From Siphonodentalium dalli (lineage: Eukaryota > Mollusca > Scaphopoda > Gadilida > Siphonodentaliidae), in the NCBI GenBank assembly GCA_032622095.1, contig CP136069.1:68843319-68907318 (forward strand): 64,000 bases of DNA, in the 5' to 3' direction. The notes below the pieces were generated by a model. It worked only from the letters and a program-made list of their open reading frames with translations, did no database searches and had not been told where the DNA came from. Position 1 is the first letter of the stretch; the number at the start of each line of letters is the position of its first letter. This document shows positions 45,000 through 57,262 of this stretch, in pieces. The position numbers and the translations under genes were made by a program.

Positions 45000-45893
45000 T
45001 TAGTGAGTGCTCTCAAGATCACATAGGACATTTGAATTTTGGGGGATCGAGTTCGCCATTTATGACAGAGTCAGAAAGGATGTATGACTGGTGCGCTCTG
45101 GTATATATTGCTGGATATAAAACCGATATGTTTTATCTTGAATTCAGCAACAAAGTTCATACATATACAACCGAATGATTTAATTTGCAGCACGAGTACG
45201 AACTGATATACATATCTCATTTAAAGGATAAACCGTCTACATGCTTAATTGAGAAATAAAATATTGTTTACAAACGTTGTGCATTTCTAACAGAGCCCAC
45301 ACGATGGCCGATATCCTTACGCAATTTCATTGAGATTATGTAACCTATGGTTGAGATATCTGCTTAAACGGACGAAACATCATTTTCCGATAAACAAAGA
45401 ACAGAACGGCAAATTAAAGCCATTGGACACTATACTCTTAACATCGTCATCCATGTCATCTGTGGTGAACATCCATACCAAAATTATATGGGTATTTCTG
45501 TGCGAAACGAAATAGAACGTCTTTAATACGCAATTAATTGTTATCAAGACTACATAATACATACATGAATATTGATGATCCATAAATATTTTTTTGAATT
45601 GAAAGGAATCATAATTACGAACAAAGCAGTCAGGTTCACGCCAACTCCAGCAATGAGGAAAGTTACACGATTACGTTGTTCTTCAACTTTCGATTAAATC
45701 GATATGGTGACATGATTGTATGAATGAAATGAACATTATGAAATTGACACGCTTCTTCGCATAGTAGATCAAGCGCAGAGCCCACCAGCGTCAACAAATA
45801 TATTGTATAATTTCAGTAAAATGCTCCCGTTTACCTCTGGGCAACATAGAACTATTTTCATTTTGAGTATGCTTTGATGTTGGTAGTTTATAT
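45000..45893. other. No gene recognised
   Basis: ORFs at 44927-45178, 45330-45515 and 45380-45583 have no motif; the first begins inside the foldback MITE. Confidence 0.5.
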
Positions 45894-46140
45894 TCTACTA
45901 GCGTGGGTACTCGGAGTTGTTCTGATGAAGAATGCACAATTTTATTAGTGGCCCTTCAAATCAGTTAAATCAATTATTAGTTATCTGGGCTAAACATCAC
46001 CTAATGCATGACTCGAGTCATGCATTAGGTGATGTTTAGCCCAGATAACTAATAATTGATTTAACTGACTTGAAGGGCCACTAATAAAAATATGCATTCT
46101 TCACCAGAACAATTAACGCCGGGTACCCAAGTTAGTAGAT
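45894..46140. repeat. Foldback, ~120-bp arms
   Basis: Near-perfect palindrome centred on GACTCGAGTC (46014/46015). Arms contain TTATTAGTGGCCCTTCAA and TGGGCTAAACATCACCTAAT. The outer ends (TACTAGCGTGGGTAC against GGGTACCCAAGTTAGTA) are more diverged. The arm phrase TTATTAGTGGC recurs in the degenerate tandem units that follow. Confidence 0.93.
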
Positions 46141-46227
46141 CTTCGGATAAAGTTACATCTATCTTTTAAATTGATAATAAACGCTCATATGGAATAAACA
46201 TCACATATTGCATGACTCTCCAGATAA

Positions 46228-46595
46228 AGTCACATATATAGAGGATCTCACATGAATTTCTATTTTATACGGAATTTATCAACCGAGTTCACTAAATTCG
46301 ATTTGAGCCGAGGTTTACCGAGGCTCAAATAGAATTTAGTGGACGAGGTTGATAAATTACGTATAAAATAGGACGAATGTGAGATACCTTTTATCACATG
46401 ATCAAATAAACGCGAAGCAACGCGAAGCAACGCGAAGCAACGCGAAGTTTTCATCGAAAACAACGATCATAAACTACAGCGATCGCAAGTAATTTAAAGA
46501 ACGGCGTGGCGTCATAGCACGCGCTGATATTAAACGTGTGTCTTACCGATAATTATGAAACTGCTTTTATGGGCAAATTATGTGATAAATATATT
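46228..46595 (+). repeat. Inverted-copy family, left copy, with internal cruciform
   Basis: Contains an internal palindrome (46262-46372: CTATTTTATACGGAATTTAT ... TACGTATAAAATAG) followed by CGCGAAGCAA four times in tandem, then ACTACAGCGATCGCAAGT. The same about 350 bp occurs in opposite orientation at 49880-50226 at roughly 90% identity, where the decamer is single. Confidence 0.92.
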
Positions 46596-46599
46596 TTAA

Positions 46600-47280
46600 G
46601 TTGATAATAAACGCTCTGTATTGCTAGTTATTAGTGGCTCTTTAAATTATTTGAGTTCAACATCGTGACATTTCCTCCGCCATTTTACTGTTGTGCACCA
46701 ATGTTCCCCCAAATCGTCTGGACTAATAATACACGCTCTTTGTTGATCATATCATTATTAGTCCCCATTTAAGTCACCTGAGGTCAAAGACGTGTATGAC
46801 ATTCCCATGGTCGGGTGACCCATATGTGCCAATGTTCGCACGTATCTCCTAAGCTGATAAGGAACGCTCTCTAATGATCATATTTGTCCCTTAAAGTCGT
46901 CTGAATTCAACAGCATCTATCTCATTTCACTCTAATGGTCTACTTATCTCCGTGTTTCAATTTTTACCGACCAGATTGCAACCATTGTGGGTATATAATT
47001 AATTGTTTTGTTAAATTAAATAGTAGTGTCCTGTTAAGACATCTGAGGTCAACGGGACCCATCTAATAAGATTCAAATTACCCATATATAACCATTTTCA
47101 GCTCCGATGGTCAATCAGTTTGGTTGCCTCTCGCCAAAATATATATAAAATAGTTATTAGTGCCCTACTACGACATCTGAGGTGAACGGGACATATCCAA
47201 TAATGCTCCCTGGGTCAAATTACTCCTATAAGCAAATTTTCGGCTCCGATGGCTATTGAATTTTATTAGTATAGATAACA
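46600..47280. repeat. Degenerate ~110-150-bp tandem units
   Basis: Phrases of the type TTATTAGTGCCCTTTAAGTC, ATCTGAGGTCAACGGGAC and GCTCCGATGG recur at about 46626, 46760, 46885, 47020 and 47155. Units carry AACGCTCTTT variants. Old array, no gene. Confidence 0.65.
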
Positions 47281-49582
47281 TTCGGTACCGAATGAACAGT
47301 TTAAAAGCCCACTTACTTGTCGAACCCCAGATCACATTAAATAAAATATATGCCATATTTATATTATATACCATTTGAAAGAGGAAGCTCCAAAATATTG
47401 TATTCTCAACTTTTCCGGTGTAACAGACTGTGAACATGCTGTTTTTGTTGAGGCACCTAAGTGCTGTCTGTGCTTAAGTTTCATCTGAATTGTACTGCAG
47501 TGTATTATTTCAATGGAAGGGGAATAACTCTATATCTTAGTTTGAATTATGTTGCATTATGGGAGCGAGACGGAGAAATGTTTCTATGATTTCAGCTATT
47601 TTTTATTACTCTATGGACACCTTATGAAACGCAGACGTTCCAAATTTTATTCATATTTTATGTCATAGATTGTTATTAAAACCATACATTAAAGGGCCTT
47701 TCAGTTATGTTCGTCCACGTTTACTCACTTAGTTGCTCAACAGAGACAAAGTCTCATGTGGATATATAGAAGATCTCGAACGAGTTATGTTGGGATATAA
47801 GATTTTATGAAACGAGTTTGATAAATTTGATTCACATGTTTGGGAAATATGTTAAATGATCAACCTTTCAATCAGCCGATTTTGATATCAAGTGTGTGAT
47901 AGAAAAATCCAAACATTTCTGGTAATGTCAGTGATTACAATAGTAACACTTAACCAATGTACATCAGAAATGTAAGGAATTTAATGTGTATAAATGTAAG
48001 GAATTTAATGTCTAAAAGACAGAATATAGCCAATTTTATTCATCGACCACAACTTGTAAGCGATTACATGGGATGCCGGCTCAATATTTACCATTTCCCA
48101 GGGTTTGGTCGCCATTTTGGCAGCTATTATTAGACCAAGTGAGAATTTTGGTTCTATTTAGTTTTAAAATTCATAAGTAATGGTATGCCTCACTTACTTT
48201 GCACAGTTCTGTCAATTTCTTGTTTAAAAAATTACAAAAATCCTAACGGTGATATTTGGTAAAAATTTCATACCGAGTTCTGTAAAATTGAATGTTTGAG
48301 GGAACCCAATGACATATATCATTGCTCCAATGATCAGTTTATATGAATAACACAAAAAAGGTCACAATTCTGAACCAGTTCCATACAGCAGAACAGTCCG
48401 GCTGCCATTTTGACGGCCATCTTGGACGGGGAGTTCCAATTTTACATAAAAATGTGGCATGATATCCCGCATAATCACACTTACTGTATATGCCGAATTT
48501 TAAATCGCATATTTCATTGTAAGATTATTTGCGACATTTAATAAATTAGATAATCACGAAACGCTCTTTAAATTTGGAATACCCCTTAAAAGAGGGGTTA
48601 ATGTGAAATTTCAGCATGGCTCCACATCTAATATCAATTAGTATGTGAATATGTACATATATTCAAAGTTTCATGCTTTAGTCACAAATTGAACAATTGC
48701 CTTGAATATTGGACTTAATCTATTCCACTGACACATCTTGAACAACTTGGTTGATTAATCTGACATTTTGATGTGAAGGGTCCCTGGATGGTTGGGATTC
48801 AGATTTTGTCAAATGGGACCGACCTCTCACAGAGGGGTCTTAATGTGACATGTTTCTCTCCAGTGAACTCACTGAAACTCATTGAACATATTATGGAACC
48901 ACCTGGTTGATTCATCTGACATTCGATGTGAAGGGTCCTTGCTTTTCTCGTTTGAACTGCAATTAGTTGATGAAATTCCCATAATAATACATTATCGATT
49001 CTATTCGACATTCGGCCCTTACTTGCACTTATCTTGTTGAACGTGAGTGCACCAATATACCATCCTATATTATCTAATCGTGATGTATTGCAGTATGTCG
49101 CTACTTCGTGACAACTTCTCAATATATTTATAAGACCAAGACAACGATCTAATCTTGATAAAACAGCAGTGCAGTGGGGCGTTTTCTACAACCCATTGAA
49201 TCTGATAACAGCTCCCTTTATCCAAATAACATATCTATATCTCGAAGACACTTGATCGCCGCCTTCTTAACCATTTCGTTACGTAATGGATTATGAACGT
49301 TATGAAAGTATACACTGGAATGGTCTATATATTATTCATCTGGAGTGTATGGCAGTTTAACGATTCAGCGATCTTATATTATACATGATATTTTATGACA
49401 AACTTAGATAAAGGGGCTTTTTATTGAATTTGGACGATAAAAGTGTGCGTCTTCTTGTGTTCATTGTATAGTGTAGACTTTGCATGTCCAACAAGTTGAC
49501 TAACGGAATACATACACGTGTACGGGGATGAGATCTATACATAAAATGAGTCACAAAAGGGGACATTAACAGTGCGCAAATT
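47281..49582. other. No gene; includes a repeat shared with 63.2-63.8 kb
   Basis: 48097-48440 (+) matches 63398-63790 on the opposite strand: TGGTCGCCATTTTGG, CACTTACTTTGCACAGTTCT, GTGATATTTGG and GGACGGGGAGTTCCAATTT align in order. The 107-codon ORF at 48799-49122 (-) has no recognisable domain. Confidence 0.6.
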
Positions 49583-49860
49583 AAAGTGATTTGAAACACT
49601 CCGGTCAGGTGTTTCGAACGGAATACAATTAATAATGCCAAAATAAGTTATTTTCATAAATTTGATATCCAAATAGCCTGATAACAGCGTCAATGTTATA
49701 AACGAATTACCCGCAATGAATGTTATTCGCGCAATCATTGCCATAAAGTTTATGCCCAATAAATCGTCCCGAATAAATTAGTAAATATTTACATTTATGC
49801 GTTGTTCTCTGAAATGGTACAGTCGATGTGGTTGAAATTTTCGACAATCTTAGTTGATTG
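49583..49860. repeat. Dispersed repeat, second copy of the 2.18-kb family
   Basis: Shares AAAGTGATTTGAAACACTCC, GTAAATATTTACATT and GGTACAGTCGATGTGGTTGA with 2181-2488 and 57263-57636, with internal gaps. Confidence 0.72.
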
Positions 49861-49879
49861 CTATAATCTTCCAACGCAT

Positions 49880-50226
49880 GGGGATAATGTTTTTTATCAC
49901 ATAATTTGGCCATAAAAGCAGTTTCATAATTATCGGTAACAGACACGTTTAATATCAGCGCGTGCGATGACGTCACGGCGTTCTTCAAATAACTTGCGAT
50001 CGCTGTAGTTTATGATTGTTGTTTTCGATGAATATTTCGCGTTGCTTCGGGTTTATTTGATCATGTGATAAAAGGTATCTCACACTCGTCCTATTTTATA
50101 CGTAATTTATCAACCTCGTCCACTAAATTCTATTTGAGCCTCGGTAAACCTCGGCTCAAATCGAATTTAGTGAACTCGGTTGATAAATTCCGTATAAAAT
50201 AGAAACTCATGTGAGATCCTCTATGT
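49880..50226 (-). repeat. Inverted-copy family, right copy
   Basis: Reverse complement of 46228-46595, including the same internal palindrome (50092-50203). With the left copy it could mark the long TIRs of one ~4-kb element, or be an independent insertion; no shared target duplication was found. Confidence 0.9.
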
Positions 50227-50972
50227 ATTATATACTTGCCCATGAATTATAAGGTTTTAGCAGTGAGATATAAGTGATATCCCACTAGTGAGATATCGAT
50301 ATCTCACTGGTATTATTACCAGCTCCATTATGATTGATGGTTTTTTTCTGATTCTCTTTTTATATCTACTTTGCTTCATTAATATGTGTTTTGTTTTTGG
50401 GCGTAATGTGTCAACATGAAATTTATGATGTACTGACATTCATTGTGGGGCCACCGACAAGTAACGAAAGTATATGATAAATACAAAATCTATACTTTTT
50501 GAGTGTTTTAAATATGGGACTATTTTTTTGGGCGTAATGTGTGTCAGCTTGAAATTTCTGATGTATTGACATTCATTGGGGGCCATAGGCAAGTAACTAA
50601 AGTATATAATAAACAGAATATCCACACGTTTTCAGTGGATGTGGGTTACATCTAATTCGTGATGACAAATAGAGGATATCCACACTTTGTCAGTGGATAT
50701 GGGTTATATCTCATGAGTGATGACAAAACATTGAATTTCCATGAGTGGCTTTAGCCACGAGTGGAAATTCAAATGTTTTGTCATCACGAATGAGATTTAA
50801 CCCATATCCACAGAAAAAGTGTGGATATTCTGTTTATTATATACTTTAGTTACTTGCCTATGGCCCCAATGAATGTCAATACATCGTAAATTTCAAGCTG
50901 ATATCACCCACTAGTGGGATATCACTTATATCTCACTGCTAAAACCTTATAATTCATGGGCAAGTATATAAT
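50226..50972. mobile_element. 747-bp foldback element
   Basis: The ends TATTATATACTTGCCCATGA and their exact complement at 50953-50972 continue inward through TAAGGTTTTAGCAGTGAGAT, ACATTCATTGGGGCCATAGG and TGTGGATATTCTG-type segments, so about 300 bp of each side pairs, with a centre near 50752. The left half contains an additional diverged duplicate of one segment (GGGCGTAATGTGT at about 50400 and 50530). No ORF. Confidence 0.9.
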
Positions 50973-51239
50973 AAAACATTTTATCTGACACCTTCTTCCA
51001 AATTGCGAATGTTCAAATGGGGCATGTTCGTTTAAAGATGCGCTGTCCGATTTGGCACCATTACAACACCATGTGTATACGTTTTATATTCTATAATATT
51101 TAACCTCACCTAGCAATGGTGCGTTTCGATTGGTCGAGATAATGTGTTCGGTATTGTGTACATGTAGTGTTGTGCTAAATTTAGAACACCACTATATTTG
51201 TATAGTATCGTGCTAAATGTTGCACACTACTATACCAAT

Positions 51240-52110
51240 CTAGCATGCAAAAAGCCATGAACAGAGGCAACAACCAAGATGGCTGCTGGCGGCCATGTTT
51301 TTCAACGAATTTCGGTAAAACAAAAATAGGAGGCTCCCATCTAGAGGTCACCCCGAAGATCCATATGAAGTCTGGTGATGATCGGATGAGTGGTGTGGTC
51401 TGCAGGATGTGCCAAATGATTTAGTCATGCAAAGACTAAATTCCAAGATGGCTGCTGGCGGCCATGTTTTTCAACGAATTTGGGTAAAAAATAAGAGGCT
51501 ACAATCTAGAGGTCACCCCGAAGATCCATATTAAGTTTGCTGATTATCGGATGAGGAATGTGGTCTGCATGGTGTGCCAAATGATTTAGTCATGCAAAGA
51601 CTAAAATCCAAGATGGTTGCCGGCGCCATGTTTTTTTTTTATCGAAAATTGTTCAAATTTGATAGCTCCCATCTAGAGGTGATTCTAAACATGACTGTAA
51701 ATTTTCAAATCAATTCTCCAATAAATGCGGTTCCAGTGTGTGCCGGTGTAAAATCCACCGGCAGCCATGTTTTTTTTTATTTCGGTCAAAATAGGAGGCT
51801 CCCATCTAGAGGTCACCCGAAGATCCATGTGAGCTTTGGTGACGATCGGATGAGAGATGTGGCCTGCAGGGCGCGCCGTTGGATTTAGTCATACAAAGTG
51901 TAAATTTCAAGATGGACGCTGACAGACATGTTTTTTCAAAAATATTTGGTTAAAATAGGAGGCTCCCATCTAGAGGTCACACCGAAGATCCATGTGAAGC
52001 TTGGTGATGATCGGATAAGGGATGTGGACTCTAGGGTGTGCCAAAAGATTTAGTCATGCAAAGAGTAAAATCCAAGATGGCTGCGAGCGGCCATGTTTTT
52101 CATCGAAAAT
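51240..52110. repeat. ~165-bp tandem array with AAGATGGC motifs
   Basis: Six units marked by CCATGTTTTT at 51293, 51462, 51626, 51765, 51929 (ACATG) and 52091. Each carries CAAGATGGCTGC, GGAGGCTCCCATCTAGAGGT, CCGAAGATCCAT and GATTTAGTCATGCAAAG. The unit at 51626-51765 is shortened and diverged. ORFs in it are incidental. Confidence 0.92.
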
Positions 52111-53780
52111 CGGGCTTTTTCCGCCTGGCAAATATTCGTCAGACCAACCAAATTGCGGATGGAGATGGATTATTCTAAACTCAAGTGGTAATACGAACAA
52201 ATTTCGTGATAATCAAGTGATAATACGGCTATATTTCGTTGAACAACATGTTTAGAAATAACACGATTTGGGAAATCTTATACCATTATAGTCCAAGTCT
52301 TCTCGTACTAAACCAGCTAAGATATTGGGTTGGCTAGATGCTGGATTTTAGTCTGAGATCGTCCCGTATGGTCTCTTATGACACGACTTACGCCCAAGGT
52401 TTGTGGCGGGTATTTGTTGTGTATTTTACTCGAATTACCTAGCAAATCAATACGTGATGCTATATACATCGGAAAGAGTGACATCTTATGGTCATAATGG
52501 TGTATAATAATATAACTTTAATGTTAAATTACACATAGAATATTCCCGTTGATTGCCACAAACATCGCTTTTTTTCTCTGTTTGTTTACGTTTTAACTGA
52601 AAGCCGAAGTGGTCCGAATAACTTCGGCATAATCCGGAGTTTGTTTTGGGTATACTAGTTTCCGTTTCTATATATAGCGCGGGGTTTTCCGAACAAAATG
52701 GCGAAAACCGATCGCCCCAAAGTCCAGTTTCCTATGTGCTTTGAGAACAATTCCCGCACTAAAAACTTAATGACATAATGGAGGATCAGAACGGTAGTTT
52801 TGTTGACAATTTTCGCAAGCAACTTGTCAAAATTGGAGCAAATTAGAACTCTTGTGTCTGACTTGCCATGTGTGTGATTTTCGTCCATGTGCATTTTGAC
52901 TTTTGTGTTGATAAAATAATCGGAGAACCGAATCACACAGTTTCGAAATATAGTTCTTCCGTTTTAGTGGGACTTTTCAAACGTAAGGTTCAAAATTTAT
53001 ACCAATTTTGTTTGATTTTGTGTGTGCTTAACAAGAGCAGTATATTGCTCTGTTCGCTTAGTATATATCTTAATTTCGCGGAAGTCCACCAAATGTTGGT
53101 AAAATGTAGCGCCATATTTATTCTAATGCTCGTACACTGTTTTAAACTTTGAAAGGGTTGTAATTCCCGTAATTTATTTAATGTATTACATTTATATCTT
53201 CAATGTTTACTTAATCTATTTATTTTTTATTTATTGACACACATAATTACGATTACAATGGAGAATTCATCGTAATTTGCGTGGTTAGTCGAAAATCTAC
53301 GGAATATTTACAACGGAAAATGCCGAACACAGTTCGCGAGGTCAACTGAGTTCGCATACTTTAAAAAAATTGTAAACAGTGCGGTAATTGTCTCTTTTCA
53401 CATTAAAATACCGCTTTCAATTCACAACTGATGTGGGTTTCAGATAAAATAGCATGTCTTCTGCGGAAAATGTCCGTTTATTGTCGCAATTGTGATATTT
53501 TATTTCATATAATTGTGGTTTTATTTGAGCGGGTCATTAACGCTTAACTCGTGTCATAAGAGACCATACTGGACGATCTCGGACTAAAATCCAGCATCTA
53601 GCCAACCCAATATCTTAGCTGGATTTAGTACGAGAAGACTTGGACTAATACCATTATTGACAGTGGTTATAATTATTTTGTTTCAATTAATCGATTCTGA
53701 TAACTAAAGCGTATTTTGAAGAAATGTTGTTATTGTTGTAACTTGATGATATGGGGACCATCTGATCGGATTGAGTACCT
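52110..53780. mobile_element. TTAA MITE copy split by a Mutator-like element
   Basis: Left part 52110-52288 (CGTCAGACCAACCAAATTGC, TATTTCGTTGAACAA, AAATAACACGATTTGGG) and right part 53648-53780 (TCAATTAATCGATTCTGATA, GATATGGGGACCAT, GATTGAGTACCT followed by TTAA) are the two halves of the family at 30836-31274. The left terminus is not recognisable at the junction with the tandem array. Confidence 0.8.
52289..53647. mobile_element. 1.36-kb Mutator-like element with 9-bp TSD and ~103-bp TIRs
   Basis: Long TIRs (52289-52390 and 53544-53647) start TAGTCCAAGTCTTCTCGTAC and differ at only a few positions. ATACCATTA lies at 52280-52288 and 53648-53656, a 9-bp duplication. Long TIRs with a 9-bp TSD are the MULE signature. 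The interior shows no MURA-type transposase; ORFs 52655-52936 (-) and 52868-53152 (+) are short and unrecognised. The target was an older TTAA MITE. Confidence 0.92.
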
Positions 53781-53784
53781 TTAA

Positions 53785-55559
53785 TGATTAATTTATATTT
53801 TAAAAATATATCATCGATCACAGCAGTGGTAGACTATTTGATGCAGCTATAAAGTTATTTCTGTTTACAGTGCAGCGGATATGATGTCAGCACTATTATA
53901 CCTGCATGTCTTAGATGACTTTGCTAATTTGCACATAAAATTTGTATTCAAATTGAATTGTACACCTTTGATGATTTCGAGCGATATATAGTAACCATTA
54001 TTTTCATAAAACCCATGGTGCCCGCGAATGTGATAGTTCTATCTTGCGGGTTTTTTTTAAATATAATTTCAAAGTGGAATAGAATATGTATCTTTTGTAC
54101 ATCTGTATGTATTATGACCACCCTTATTTTGATAGCCAATGGGTGCATATGCAGACAGTATTCTACCCTGTTCTATGCTGATATAGAAAACTTATTGATT
54201 ATACCTGGCTTTTGATCACTAATAGCATAAGGCATTGCACATTGAACATATACCTCGATCTGCATCTATTGGATCATTACAGAGTGGAGCATATCAAGTT
54301 ATCTCAGGATAACTGAGATCACGCATGTAGCATTCTATAATCAAAGGATATGATACCATTTAAGTTTTATATCTTATGAAAATATATTTTGTTGCTAAAT
54401 ATGTATCCAGTTAATTATAAACTATTCTCTCAAAACTGATGTTATTGTCCATGTTAGCGAACGGTACCAAACATACTGGAATAGACTTAAGACCGCAGTT
54501 CAATCTAAAACAAATTAAAGCGCCTCAGTATTGCAACATCCATGTATATATTCACCCTTCCACAAAAAGGGTGTTATTTAGCTGCTGAACAATAGACCAG
54601 TCTCAGTGTTATTTTTTCACCCCTGTGTATGGATTTTTTTTTTTGCAGACCCCCCCCCCCCCCCCCCCCCCCTCCCCCGGCAAAATATGTGGGGGTTTTT
54701 TAGAAGCAAAACTAACTCTGGAGATTCACTTACATTTATATGACCACTTTTATTTGCTGAATCGGGTGGGTCCGTACTTATGTCCTGTTAATAGTAAATT
54801 GTAGATGGACTGGAACTTGTCTTCTAGTTTGATTCCAGTTAAGGTCCCCTGACCGTTATAGACAATATAACAATGTTGCTCTTGCAAATATTCAAGGTAA
54901 TTATTGCTATTGTATGGGAAATTGAGCGGGCACCCCCCCCCCCCCCCCCGGAGGGCAGGATGAGATGGTTGCCCCTATATATGCCTCCTACTGACGGCGC
55001 CGATTACGAAATGAACTTATATTTGACCTAACACTATATATGACTGTACGTTACCATCCGTGCATATCATCCGCTATGATAGCTATTATTGTGACTAAGG
55101 TGATCACATTTTATTTACTAAATCAATTGAATTATTAGCGTTCAATCAAAACAAAATATTTGAGAGACGAGGTACGACAAACAGTCACATATATGCCGCT
55201 CCTCTGTTTAAATGCACTTGGCGGTTTGACGGTCCAATTAAATTGTGCTCGATTTTGTTACATCGCAGCCCGGTTCCATGCAGTGATCAACATAGGTCGA
55301 CAAATACGCTGAACATTCGTATACGGCCTCTTTATGCAACATAACGATTAATTCAAGTGGTCGAATCAGGATGTTTGGGTCCCAAACATTCTTCGCCGTG
55401 GAACAATAAAGAGCTAGCGTCCATGCATTGTTAGTTTATTCCCGATATGGTAGAAATAGAGAGTTTATTGCACACATGTGCGAAAAATTTAAACCAAAAT
55501 AATCAAGATATATTTAGATTGATCTTATGATTAACATTGACTGAATAACGGAGATATAA
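53785..55559. other. No gene; C23 and C17 tracts
   Basis: (C)23 at 54650-54672 and (C)17 at 54933-54949. No coding motif. The ORF pair 53948-54148 / 53958-54215 is antisense overlap in AT-rich DNA. Confidence 0.5.
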
Positions 55560-56050
55560 AAATGTTTTTTTAAGATATCGACTTTCAAAATAGGAAGTTT
55601 CCAATTTTTTTAAAATTTGTGTCAGCCTAGCCAAAATTCTAATGATCCCCTCATAGAAAAACTGTCCATGCTTTCGTCGCCCAAAAAAGCGGGAGACAAC
55701 AAAGAGCGTTCTCAAATATGAACTTTATTATCAAATAGTCAAATATCGATTTTCAAAAGAGGAAGTTTAACGTTTCGAATTTTTGTCAGCCTAGCCAAAA
55801 TTCCAATGATCCCCTCTTAGAGAAATTGTCCATGCTTTCGTCTCCCAAAAGGCGGCAGATAATAAAGAGCGTTCTTAATTATGAACTTTATTATCAAATC
55901 GATTTTAGATATAGAATTTCAAGAGAGGAAGTTTCACGTCTGCCTAGCAAAAATTCCAATGATCACCTCATATGAAGAGCGATCATGCTTCCGCCGCCTC
56001 AAAAGAGGTATATAATAAAGAGCGTTCACAATTATGAGATTTTATTGTTG
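55560..56050. repeat. Three-unit ~140-175-bp tandem repeat
   Basis: CAGCCTAGCCAAAATTC recurs at 55623, 55797 and 55940 (diverged), each followed by CCAATGATCCCCTC, CATGCTTTCGTC and AAAGAGCGTTC (55701, 55864, 56017) with TATGAACTTTATTATCAAAT. Confidence 0.88.
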
Positions 56051-57262
56051 TTTTCGACGTATACTAATGATGGTGATTGCATGCATTTTTCATGTTCTTA
56101 CATGTAAGCGGAAAATTGGCGAAGGAAAGTCTGAATTATTTAATGTCAAATCGCACCGTCAATTTTTAACTTAAAACTTAAATAAAAAATAAAAAGATTT
56201 CGAATTCTTTAAAAAGACGGGGATTGAAATTATTCTGATAGTTGAATTTCCCAATCAATATTGTGTGAAATTTGTTGATTTTCGACAAATAGTCGTTCAA
56301 ATCTCTGGACCGATATTGCCATAATTCCCAACCATGTGGGGGTGTCAGGTTTGAACTTTTCTACAATTTATAAGTTGGACTAAGGGGAAGGTGCAACTTA
56401 AATTTCTGTCGCATCTGGTTGAAAGGGTGTAGTTGGAAATTACTAAGTGTGTGGACACCCAACCCTTAACGGAAACCGTCAAGACACGTCCCTGGACACC
56501 TATATATGAGACAATTCACGAAATATAACCAACCTTCATTTCTGCCAATGTTCTCCATGTCGCTTACACCATTAATAATCCTAGATATGTCAGATTCACC
56601 GAATTATGAGCAAATGCTTTCTCAGCACGCGATATATATAGTCCGACAGGCGAATTCCAGGACATGTACAGACGACACTTTTTTATAGAAGCAACCAGGA
56701 CAGCCGCTCTGTTGTACTGACAACAACAACTTGTTTGCTTGTTTGTCTCAACGCTGTGTGGCTTTTTGTGGCGAAGATTTTTTGTCGATCTGGTTACTGT
56801 TTCGTGTTGCACAACATCAAGCTAGAGGTGCAGTGTGTAAATAGTGGGCGACGAGCAAAACACTCAACACCGCGCACTCTCAGAACAAATATGTATAAAT
56901 TCTAAACAGTACGTTTTAAATTTGATTTTAAACAGAATTGTGTACATATTGTGTAGAATGTATACCCATTTGTTCTAAGAGGGCGGGGGGGGGGTCGGGC
57001 ACTAAGCCAACCTATGAAAAACAGGATTCGCGGTGTTTTTATTTTCGCGGTTATCCACCGTGAATTTGATAAAAATGAATCAACAATCCTGACCATCCAT
57101 ATGACTCACCAATAATCTCCGCGAACCAATAATAATCGCCACAAAACACCAACAACTATATACTCAGAATAGTTCACGTCATTTCGATTTACTTTTATAA
57201 CACTATTAACTAAATATTGTCAATAATTGTCTTGCTTGACTTGTTCCAAACTGTTCTTTTAA
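56051..57262. other. No gene recognised; G10 tract
   Basis: (G)10 at 56985-56994. ORFs here have no motif. Confidence 0.5.

Noticed and set aside
48799-49122. 107-codon minus-strand ORF
   Set aside because: No motif, no splice context, and it lies in repeat-rich DNA.
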